Positions 41,501-53,500 of a DNA stretch of 64,000 nt are shown here, one piece after another (the stretch's first letter is position 1; each line of letters begins with the position of its first letter). This DNA comes from Archivesica marissinica. Its lineage: Eukaryota; Mollusca; Bivalvia; Venerida; Vesicomyidae. Location of the stretch: the NCBI GenBank assembly GCA_014843695.1, contig CM026395.1:53654496-53718495 (forward strand), given 5' to 3'. The notes beneath the pieces are model-generated. The model saw nothing but the letters and a program-made list of their open reading frames with translations. It was not told the DNA's origin and did no database searches. Made by a program: the position numbers and the translations under genes.

Positions 41501-44500
41501 TCGAAATGTGAATCTAGAACTAATACAGTCAAGCCTCTCCAGAGCAAACACCATCCGGATACACACAATATTGTTGTTGTAGAGAGGTCAAACCTCTCCA
41601 GAGCAAACACCATCCGGCTACACACAATATTGTTGTTGTAGAGAGGTCAAACCTCTCCAGAGCAAACACCATCCGGATACACACAATATTGTTGTTGTAG
41701 AGAGGTCAAACCTCTCCAGAGCAAACACCATCCGGATACACACAATATTGTTGTTGTAGAGAGGTTGTAGTTCTAGGGAGGTTCAACTTTTTGAAGTTTG
41801 GAAATTGCGGGAAGTCAGTTTTGTCAGATATAATTGCTCATACCGACTTGAATATAGAGTATACAGAATGGGGTACTACTTTCATTATACGATAGATTGA
41901 ACTAAGATTGAATATCTGAGGATGCAATGTGTTAAGATCGCCACAAATTATGCAAATTGATGACAATTGTGTACAACAATTAAATTTTTCAATACATCAA
42001 AGTTAATGTCTGATAAATAACACATTTCAATTATATAAAATCAATGATGGCAACAACTGGCAATTTTGATACTCAGGTACTCGGACACAGTTCCGATCGA
42101 GTACGATCAATTGGTTTTTGGGATCGTATGTTTGATTTAATTTCAGATATTTGGTAAGTATTTCGGATGAGGCGTGTCCGAAAACTGATGCTAAATTATC
42201 TTATTACGGTATGTGATAAAAACATTGCATTGTAACAAAGCAAACCCGGGAAAATGATAAATACGTTACTCATTTTAATGAGATAATTATTAAACAAACA
42301 TATAAAGTTTATAAACAGTCTCATCCAGGGTTCATTCTAGGTCAGAATTGTTGGGAGAAGTGATAAAGTGCGTGATCGCTTCCTTAAATGGTGTTCTTTA
42401 ATATACTTCTGCAAAATAGGGTTAAAATGCACAGTACAACCATTAAATACAACATTTGAATAGAAGGAGTGCTTTATAATGGGCCAGTGTATCTTACTAG
42501 ACAAAATTTTGTTTGAAAATCATAAAAACCAAAAAATATTTTTTTTAGGGAGAAGTGGGGCCCCCCCAGAGGGCGAAGTCATAGTCAGGAGGAATATTGA
42601 GCATATGACCCTAAAGGTGGAATTGGAGTACAGACTTTTTTGTTGATTGATACAAGTTTATAAAGGCTTAAGACAATATTTTTTGGAGGGTGTGCAAAAT
42701 TTCATCCGGTGGGATTTTTTAAAATCCAAAATGGCCGCCGCCTCCCCCCTAAAATCATTAAAATGGCCATAACTCTTTATCTATTTGTGATAGAGACATA
42801 ATTTTGGGCTCTATACCCAAGTTTTTAAGCATGAGGAATCTACTGGAAGGGTTAGTTATGTGATTAGATGACTATAATACCATAAAAGTCCAATTTGGCC
42901 ACCCACCACCTCACAAAAAATCCAACATGGTTGCATCCATCTCCCCGAAATAGTTAAACTAGCCCTAGCTAACTCTTTTATTATATAAACTCCTAATATT
43001 CTGTACCAGAAAATGTTTTTATATGTTGTGTATGTCTTTGAATCTAAAGACTGTTTTAGTTTTTAAAAGACCTGCTTGTGCAGTTTATATATTTATAAAC
43101 TCTTCATAGCAACCAGAACAGGAGATAAAAACATCACTTCCTGGAAAGGGCTCCATCCAGAGATGAAGGAGAAACTACAGCATGTTGCATTTGTGCGTCA
43201 CATCCCAGGTATCTATAATTCAACTTGGACAGACATGTTCATAGAGACCACATACATGCGTCTGGGGCATGGACCAGCTGGAGCTGTTGGGGTGGCCACA
43301 GACTACCACCAGATGGTGAAGTGGGCCCTGAGCTTTGCCCTCAGTGGGGAGGTATCACAAAATGTTTGAGCCATGAGCAACACTGAACAGGATGCTATTC
43401 ACACTCACCATAAAGAAGAAGCTGATGCACGAATCAAGGCAGACCAGGCTGATCGTCAGAGCCTGCGCAACACAATTGATGTCCTCATTAACCCCTTGGA
43501 TGATGTCTCTCACCCAGATGGTGCACTGATGAACATCGTCACAGGACAAATCGCTCACCCTGATGTCAATGCAGATGATGCAGTCAGCCTTGGACAGCAA
43601 GCTATGAGAGACTTTAGGGATGGTTGGCCGGGTTCTTTCTATGATCCTCTTGGCAAGCTGGTTGTCACAATGGATGTGAAGAAAAAACATGTGTTGGTCG
43701 GCAAGGAACGTGTCTATGACCAGGAACTAATTTATGCACGTGTCATTGGTCTACTTGCAAGTTCACGTGATGTTAAATTTGACGATGTGCTGGCATATGA
43801 GTTAGCTGCATATCCACCATCAATGTTCAACTCAGAGGGTGGAATGAAAACTGCTAAGTCAAAATCGACCCTCAAACATAAACTTCAAGTGACTATATCA
43901 GAACGTAACTGCCCCATCACAAACACCACGATCTACGATGTTTCTGCACTACTCTGGGTCATCACCTGGCCAACAGGTACTACTGACAAATTCCGTGTGT
44001 ATGTGAACAACTTTAAGGTGTTCGTCTATCAAGCTCTACAAACAGCAAATGTCACCCTCGTGTTTGACAGATACTTCCCCAAGAGCATAAAAACATTTAC
44101 AAGGATGCAGAGACAAGGATCAACTCGTGTACACAACCTAACCCCAGAGATGCATGCTCCAGCAAAGCAAGTCATTCTCACCAATACAAAGAACAAGATC
44201 CAACTGAATGCCATGCTCGCAGAAGGCCTTCTTGATTCTGACTATTACACCAATGCAACGCAAAAGCACACTCTCAATATTGCTGGTGTCAGCGACGTGC
44301 CTATAGAGATAGTTGGTGGTGTGAGGATTGACCGGCATGATCTGTGCTCCACACATGAGGAGGCTGATATCCTCATTACACAACATGCCATCTCATTATC
44401 ACTTGCAGGCAAGTCTGTTTGTGTTGTGTGTGATGACACAGACGTGTTTGTGCTTCTTGTTCACTTCTACAATAGGAAATGTAGAGGTAGCAATGCTGCC

Positions 44501-47500
44501 CCAATGATCATGTCATCACCAGTGAAGGAAAGAGTAGTGGCAGATATTCGTGCCACTGCAGAAGCACACAGTGACATAGCAGATGATCTGCTAGCAATTC
44601 ATGGACTCTCTGGTGCAGACACTGTAGCTTCATTGCATGGTGTAGGCAAGGCAACTGTTATCAACATATCCAAGAAGGCAGGTTTCTCACTTTCTAAAGT
44701 TGGTGATGTGAAGGCTGATATGAAATGTGTTGAATCTCAGGCCACTAAGTTCATATGTGCCTCTTATGGCAAGATAACAGAGTCGTGTATATCCATGACA
44801 GAATGCAGGATCAAAATGTGGCACTCAAAAACAGGGAAGAGTGGTGCATCATCAGTGAAACTCTGCTCCCTCCCACCAACCAGTGATGCATTCATTGAAA
44901 ATGTTCACAGAGGCCATCTGCAAGTTGCGGTATGGAAGGCTGCACTTCTAGAGTCACCACCAAATATGGACCCAACAAAGTATGGTTGGGAGCTTGACCA
45001 CCAAGGTATCCTGCTTCCACGAACAGTACCATCTGATAAACTTTCAGCCCCTCCAGATATACTGCGGCTGATTCGCTGCAACTGCAAGACCTCTGGATGT
45101 CGGACTGCAGCTTGCAGCTGCTCCAAGATAGGATGCACAGTATTCTGTCTGTGTGAGGGTGGGGAAGCATGCAAGAATCCTCTTACACAACATGAAGTAG
45201 AAGAATCAGACAAGGCTACTGGTGAACCAGATGATGATAATGATATGACACTGGAGTAATTCATTTTGTTGGTAGTAGTACAAATAACTTTAACTCAAAA
45301 TTCAAAGTTACATTGAGCCCAAAGTTAGGTCTTTACCACAATTACTTAAAGAGTTGTGGACATTTTAATGTTTTCGGGAGGGCAGCCATTTTTTGTATGG
45401 TATTATAGTCATCTAATCACATAACTAACCCTTCCAGTAGATTCCACATGCTTAAAAACCTGGGTATAGAGCCCAAAATTATGTCTCTATCACAAATACT
45501 TAAAGGGTTATGGCCATTTTAATGATTTCGGGGGGGTGGTGGCGGCCATTTTGGATTTTAAAAAATCCCACCAAATGAAATTTTGCACACCCTCCAAAAA
45601 ATGTTACCGTAGGTCTTTATAAACATATATCAATCAATAAAAAAAGTCTGTACAACAATTCCACCCTATGTGGGATTTCCTTCTGACTATCAGGGTCCCT
45701 AGGGCGACAATTTCGCCCACATTGCCCTCTAGAATGATCCCTGTTCTCATCTATTGACAGGCGAGGCATGGTCGTATATGGTATGCACCTGCAAAATTCC
45801 TTTTTAATTCACCTTAAGAGATCAAAAGATATACGCAGTATTTAAGACAGTCATACACCAATCACGTCAAGCCGTTTATTGAAAGAATACCCGTAAACAA
45901 TGATTATTTTCACACTTACGGTCCAGTCTGTAGATTATTGGCCTCCGGATATGACCACAGATTAAGATAATTTCTGTTTATTGAAAATTGAAAGGTACAA
46001 TTAGCGCTTATTTGCGTCCGATGACACATACATGTACAGACTGTTTCTTTTTTTAGCCACATTTTTTATTGTTCTTGGGAGGTTTTCGGCATCGTTGGGT
46101 CGGAAAATGACTGTCGCTGTGTGTTGTTGGGAGGTGTCGTTCGTGAGAGGTGAAATTGTATTAAAACGCAACGGGTGGGAATAATGGTGACGTTATAAAG
46201 AGGGTGTCGCTCATGGGAGGTGACGTTTGTGGAGGTTGGACTGTATATCACAGCCTTATGACTAAATATCCAGACAACAACATCAATACACTCACCAAGC
46301 TTATACTATACAAACGTGTAGATTCGCAGTCGGAGTACGCCATTAATGTTGCATCATGGGAGATATTACAGCAGAAGACAGGTATCCCGCTTTTTGTTTT
46401 CAACTGGATCAGTTTAATTGGATTTGACCGCAATGATAAAATATCACCATTCACACCTGAAATTAAATTTATACAATTTTATTTTAGCTGGATTTCGAAA
46501 CAAATTCTTACAACTTTAGCTTAATTGCCCCCCCCCCCCGAGACCTCATTCCTGATTGAAAATTGCCACAAGGGAGAGATAAGAGGCAATGTCGATGATG
46601 GAATCCATCGCAACAGAATAGAGATAAGAGGCAATGTCGATGACGGAATCCATCGCAACAGAGGTGAGATAAGAGGCGATGTCGATGATGGAATCCATCG
46701 CAACAGAAGAGACATAAAGAGGCGATGTCGATGACGGAATCCATCGCAACAGAAGAGACATAAAGAGGCAATGTCGATGACGGAATCCATCGCAACAGAA
46801 GAGACATAAAGAGGCAATGTCGATGACGGAATCCATCGCAACAGAAGAGACATAAAGAGGCAATGTCGCTGACGGAATCCATCACAATAGAGGAGATACG
46901 AGGCAATGTCGATGACGGAATCCATCGAAATAGAGGAGATACAAGCAATGTCGCTGACGGAATCCATCGAAATAGAGGAGATACAAGCAATGTCGCTGAC
47001 GGAATCCATCACAATAGAGGAGAGATACGAGGCAATGTCGATGACGGAATCCATCACAACAGAATAGAGATACGAGGCAATGTCGATGACGGAATCCATC
47101 GCAATAGAGGAGAGATAAGAGGCAATGTCGATGATGGAATCCATCGAAACAGAGGAGATACGAGGAAATGGCGATGATGGAATACATCACAACAGAATAG
47201 AGATAAGAGGCAATGTCGATGACAGAATCCATCACAACAGAGGAGAGATAAGAGGCAATGGCAATGATGGAATCCATCACAATAGAGGAGAGATACGAGG
47301 CAATGTCGATGACGGAATCCATCACAACAGAATAGAGATAAGAGGCAATGTCGATGATGGAATCCATCACAACAGAATAGAGATATGAGGCATGGTCGAT
47401 GACGGAATCCATCGAAACAGAGGAGATACGAGGAAATGGCGATGATGGAATACATCACAACAGAATAGAGATAAGAGGCAATGTCGATGACAGAATCCAT

Positions 47501-50500
47501 CACAACAGAGGAGAGATAAGAGGCAATGGCAATGATGGAATCCATCACAATAGAGGAGAGATACGAGGCAATGTCGATGACGGAATCCATCACAACAGAA
47601 TAGAGATAAGAGGCAATGTCGATGATGGAATCCATCACAACAGAATAGAGATAAGAGGCAATGTCGATGATGGAATCCATCGCAACAGAGGAGAGATAAG
47701 AGGCAATGTCGATGACGGAATCCATCACAACAGAATAGAGATAAGAGGCAATGTCGATGACGGAATCCATCACAATAGAATAGAGATAAGAGGCAATGTC
47801 GATGACGGAATCCAGTGCAACAGAGGAGAGATAAGAGGCAATGTCGATGACGGAATACATCGCAACTGAGGAGAGATAAGAGGAAATGTCGATGACAGAA
47901 TACATCGCAACAGAAGAGACATAAAGAGGGAATGTCGATGACGGAATCCATCGAAAAAGAGGAGATACAAGCAATGTCGCTGACGGAATCCATCACAATA
48001 GAGGAGATACGAGGCAATGTCGATGACTGAATCCATCGCAATAGAGGAGAGATAAGAGGCAATGTCGATGACGGAATCCATCGAAACAGAGGAGATAAGA
48101 GGCAATGTCGATGACGGAATCCATCGCAATAGAGGAGAGATAAGAGGCAATGTCGATGACGGAATCCATCGCAATAGAGGAGAGATAAGAGGCAATGTCG
48201 ATGATGGAATCCATCGAAACAGAGGAGATACGAGGAAATGGCGATGATGGAATACATCACAACAGAATAGAGATAAGAGGCAATGTCGATGACGGAATCC
48301 ATCACAACAGAATAGAGATAAGAGGCAATGTCGATGACGGAATCCATCACAATAGAGGAGAGATACGAGGCAATGTCGATGACGGAATCCATCACAACAG
48401 AATAGAGATAAGAGGCAATGTCGATGACGGAATCCAGTGCAACAGAGGAGAGATACGAGGCAATGTCGATGATGGAATCCATCGCAACAGAGGAGAGATA
48501 AGAGGAGAGATAAGAGGCAATGTCGATGATGGAATACATCGCAACAGAGGAGAGATAAGAGGCATTGTCGATGACTGAATCCATCGCAACAGAGGAGAGA
48601 TAAGAGGCTATGTCGATGATGGAATCCATCGAAACAGAGGAGATACGAGGAAATGGCGATGATGGAATACATCACAACAGAATAGAGATAAGAGGCAATG
48701 TCGATGATGGAATCCATTGCAACAGAATAGAGATAAAGAGGCAATGTCCATGACGGAATCCATCGAAATAGAGGAGATACAAGCAATGTCGCTGACGGAA
48801 TCCATCACAATAGAGGAGATACGAGGCAATGTCGATGACGGAATCCATCGAAATAGAGGAGATACAAGCAATGTCGCTGACGGAATCCATCGAAATAGAG
48901 GAGATACAAGCAATGTCGCTGACGGAATCCATCACAATAGAGGAGATACGTGGCAATGTCGATGACGGAATCCATCACAACAGAATAGAGATAAGAGGAA
49001 ATGTCGATGATGGAATCCATCGCAATAGAGGAGAGATAAGAGGCAATGTCAATGACGGAATCCATCGCAATAGATTGAGAGATAAGAGGCAATGTCGATG
49101 ATGGAATCCATCGAAACAGAGGAGATAAGAGGCAATGTCGATGACGGAATCCATCGCAATAGAGGAGAGATAAGAGGCAATGTCGATGATGGAATCCATC
49201 AAAACAGAGGAGAGATACGAGGCAATGTCGATGACGGAATCCATCACAATAGAGGAAAGATACGAGGCAATGTCGATGACGGAATCCATCGCAATAGAGG
49301 AGAGATAAGAGGCAATGTCGATGATGGAATCCATCACAATAGAGGAGAGATAAGAGGCAATGTCGATGACGGAATCCATCACAATAGAGGAGAGATAAGA
49401 GGCAATGTCGATGACAGAATCCATCGCAATAGAGGAGAGATAAGAGGCAATGTCGATGATGGAATCCATCGAAACAGAGGAGATACGAGGTAATGTCGAT
49501 GACGGAATCCATCGCAATAGAGGAGAGATAAGAGGCAATGTCGATGATGGAATCCATCGAAACAGAGGAGATACGAGGCAATGTCGATGACGGAATCCAT
49601 CACAATAGAGGAGAGATAAGAGGCAATGTCGATGACAGAATCCATCGCAATAGAGGAGAGATAAGAGGCAATGTCGATGATGGAATCCATCGAAACAGAG
49701 GAGATACGAGGTAATGTCGATGACGGAATCCATCGCAATAGAGGAGAGATAAGAGGCAATGTCGATGATGGAATCCATCGAAACAGAGGAGATACGAGGC
49801 AATGTCGATGACGGAATCCATCACAACAGAGGAGAGATAAGAGGCAATGTCGATGACGGAATCCTTCGCAATAGAGGAGAGATAAGAGGCAATGTCGATG
49901 ACAGAATCCATCGCAACAGAGGAGAGATAAGAGGCAATGTCGATGATGGAATCCATCACAACAGAGGAGAGATAAGAGGAAAGGTCGATGATGGAATTCA
50001 TCGCAATAGAGGAGAGATAAGAGGCAATGTCGATGATGGAATCCATCACAACAGAATAGAGATAAGAGGCAATGTCGATGACGGAATCCATCGCAACAGA
50101 GGAGAGATAAGAGGCAATGTCGATGACGGAATCCATCGCAACAGAGGAGAGATAAGAGTCAATGTCGATGATGGAATCCATCACAACAGAGGAGAGATAA
50201 GAGGCAATGTCGATGACGGAATCCATCACAACAGAATAGAGATAAGAGGCAATGTCGATGATGGAATACATCACAACAGAATAGAGATAAGAGGCAATGT
50301 CGATGACAGAATCCATCACAACAGAGGAGAGATAAGAGGCAATGGCAATGATGGAATCCATCACAATAGAGGAGAGATACGAGGAAATGTCGATGACGGA
50401 ATCCATCACAACAGAATAGAGATAAGAGGCAATGTCGATGACGGAATCCATCACAATAGAGGAGAGATACGAGGCAATGTCGATGACGGAATCCATCACA

Positions 50501-53500
50501 ACAGAATAGAGATAAGAGGCAATGTCGATGACGGAATCCAGTGCAACAGAGGAGAGATACGAGGCAATGTCGATGATGGAATCCATCGCAACAGAGGAGA
50601 GATAAGAGGAGAGATAAGAGGCAATGTCGATGATGGAATACATCGCAACAGAGGAGAGATAAGAGGCATTGTCGATGACTGAATCCATCGCAACAGAGGA
50701 GAGATAAGAGGCTATGTCGATGATGGAATCCATCGAAACAGAGGAGATACGAGGAAATGGCGATGATGGAATACATCACAACAGAATAGAGATAAGAGGC
50801 AATGTCGATGATGGAATCCATTGCAACAGAATAGAGATAAAGAGGCAATGTCCATGACGGAATCCATCGAAATAGAGGAGATACAAGCAATGTCGTGACG
50901 GAATCCATCACAATAGAGGAGATACGAGGCAATGTCGATGACGGAATCCATCGAAATAGAGGAGATACAAGCAATGTCGCTGACGGAATCCATCGAAATA
51001 GAGGAGATACAAGCAATGTCGCTGACGGAATCCATCACAATAGAGGAGATACGTGGCAATGTCGATGACGGAATCCATCACAACAGAATAGAGATAAGAG
51101 GAAATGTCGATGATGGAATCCATCGCAATAGAGGAGAGATAAGAGGCAATGTCAATGACGGAATCCATCGCAATAGATTGAGAGATAAGAGGCAATGTCG
51201 ATGATGGAATCCATCGAAACAGAGGAGATAAGAGGAATGTCGATGACGGAATCCATCGCAAAGAGGAGAGATAAGAGGCAATGTCGATGATGGAATCCAT
51301 CAAACAGAGGAGAGATAAGAGGCAATGTCGATGATGGAATCCATCGAAACAGAGGAGATACGAGGTAATGTCGATGACGGAATCCATCGCAATAGAGGAG
51401 AGATAAGAGGCAATGTCGATGATGGAATCCATCGAAACAGAGGAGATACGAGGCAATGTCGATGACGGAATCCATCACAATAGAGGAGAGATAAGAGGCA
51501 ATGTCGATGACAGAATCCATCGCAATAGAGGAGAGATAAGAGGCAATGTCGATGATGGAATCCATCGAAACAGAGGAGATACGAGGTAATGTCGATGACG
51601 GAATCCATCGCAATAGAGGAGAGATAAGAGGCAATGTCGATGATGGAATCCATCGAAACAGAGGAGATACGAGGCAATGTCGATGACGGAATCCATCACA
51701 ATAGAGGAGAGATAAGAGGCAATGTCGATGACAGAATCCATCGCAATAGAGGAGAGATAAGAGGCAATGTCGATGATGGAATCCATCGAAACAGAGGAGA
51801 TACGAGGCAATGTCGATGACGGAATCCATCGCAAAAGAGGAGAGATAAGAGGCAATGTCGATGATGAAATCCATCACAACAGAATAGAGATAAGAGGCAA
51901 TGTCGATGACGGAATCCATCACAACAGAGGAGAGATAAGAGGCAATGTCGATGACGGAATCCTTCGCAATAGAGGAGAGATAAGAGGCAATGTCGATGAC
52001 AGAATCCATCGCAACAGAGGAGAGATAAGAGGCAATGTCGATGATGGAATCCATCACAACAGAGGAGAGATAAGAGGAAAGGTCGATGATGGAATTCATC
52101 GCAATAGAGGAGAGATAAGAGGCAATGTCGATGATGGAATCCATCACAACAGAATAGAGATAAGAGGCAATGTCGATGACGGAATCCATCGCAACAGAGG
52201 AGAGATAAGAGGCAATGTCGATGACGGAATCCATCGCAACAGAGGAGAGATAAGAGTCAATGTCGATGATGGAATCCATCACAACAGAGGAGAGATAAGA
52301 GGCAATGTCGATGACGGAATCCATCACAACAGAATAGAGATAAGAGGCAATGTCGATGATGGAATACATCACAACAGAATAGAGATAAGAGGCAATGTCG
52401 ATGACAGAATCCATCACAACAGAGGAGAGATAAGAGGCAATGGCAATGATGGAATCCATCACAATAGAGGAGAGATACGAGGAAATGTCGATGACGGAAT
52501 CCATCACAACAGAATAGAGATAAGAGGCAATGTCGATGACGGAATCCATCACAACAGAATAGAGATAAGAGGCAATGTCGATGACAGAATCCATCACAAC
52601 AGAATAGAGATAAGAGGCAATGTCGATGACGGAATCCATCGCAACAGAGGAGAGATAAGAGGCAATGTCGAAGATGGAATCCATCACAACAGAGGAGAGA
52701 TACGAGGCAATGTCGATGACGGAATCCATCACAACAGAGGAGAGATACGAGGCAATGTCGATGATGGAATCCATCACAACAGAGGAGAGATAAGAGGCAA
52801 TGTCGATGACGGAATCCATCGCAACAGAGGAGAGATAAGAGGCGATGACGAAATACATCACAACAGAGGAGAGATACGAGGCAATGTCGATGACAAAATA
52901 CATCGCAACAGAGAGATAAGAGGAAATGTCGATGACAGAATACATCGCAACAGAATAGAGATAAGAGGCAATGTCAATGACGGAATCCATCGCAATAGAG
53001 GAAAGATAAGAGGCAATGTCGATGACGGAATCCATCGCAATAGAGGAGAGATAAGAGGCACTGTCGATGACGGAATCCATCGAAACAGAGGAGATAAGAG
53101 GCAATGTCGATGACGGAATCCATCGCAATAGAGGAGAGATAAGAGGCAATGTCGATGACGGAATCCATCGCAATAGAGGAGAGATAAGAGGCAATGTCGA
53201 TGATGGAATCCATCGAAACAGAGGAGATACGAGGAAATGGCGATGATGGAATCCATCACAACAGAATAGAGATAAGAGGCAATGTCGATGATGGAATCCA
53301 TCATAACAGAGGAGAGATAAGAGGCAATGTCGATGACGGAATCCATCGCAACAGAGGTGAGATAAGAGGCAATGTCGATGACAGAATCCATCGCAATAGA
53401 GGAGAGATAAGAGGCAATGTCGATGACGGAATCCATCGCAACAGAGGAGAGATACGAGGCAATGTCGATGATGGAATCCATCGCAACAGAGGAGAGATAA

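Larger units (their letters stand above)
42326..45743 (+). mobile_element. 3.4-kb CAGGG-ended element with long inverted repeats, carrying the FEN-like/CXC gene (copy 2)
   Basis: Ends are CAGGGTTCATTCTAGG (left) and, reversed, CAGGGATCATTCTAGA (right), with 8-bp duplications GTCTCATC (42318-42325) and TTCTCATC (45744-45751), one mismatch. The inverted repeats extend several hundred bases (about 42545-42900 against 45743-45370; shared TTTTTTGGAGGGTGTGCAAA, AAAATCCAAAATGGCCGCC, TGGGCTCTATACCCA). The left arm has about 200 extra bp near its end. CAGGG ends and an 8-bp target duplication are typical of hAT elements; the encoded protein is not a hAT transposase. Confidence 0.8.

Noticed and set aside
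43373..45259. Host gene rather than mobile-element gene
   Set aside because: Two copies within 16 kb, inverted repeats with target duplications, lesions in one copy, and location inside introns of another gene all favour a mobile origin.
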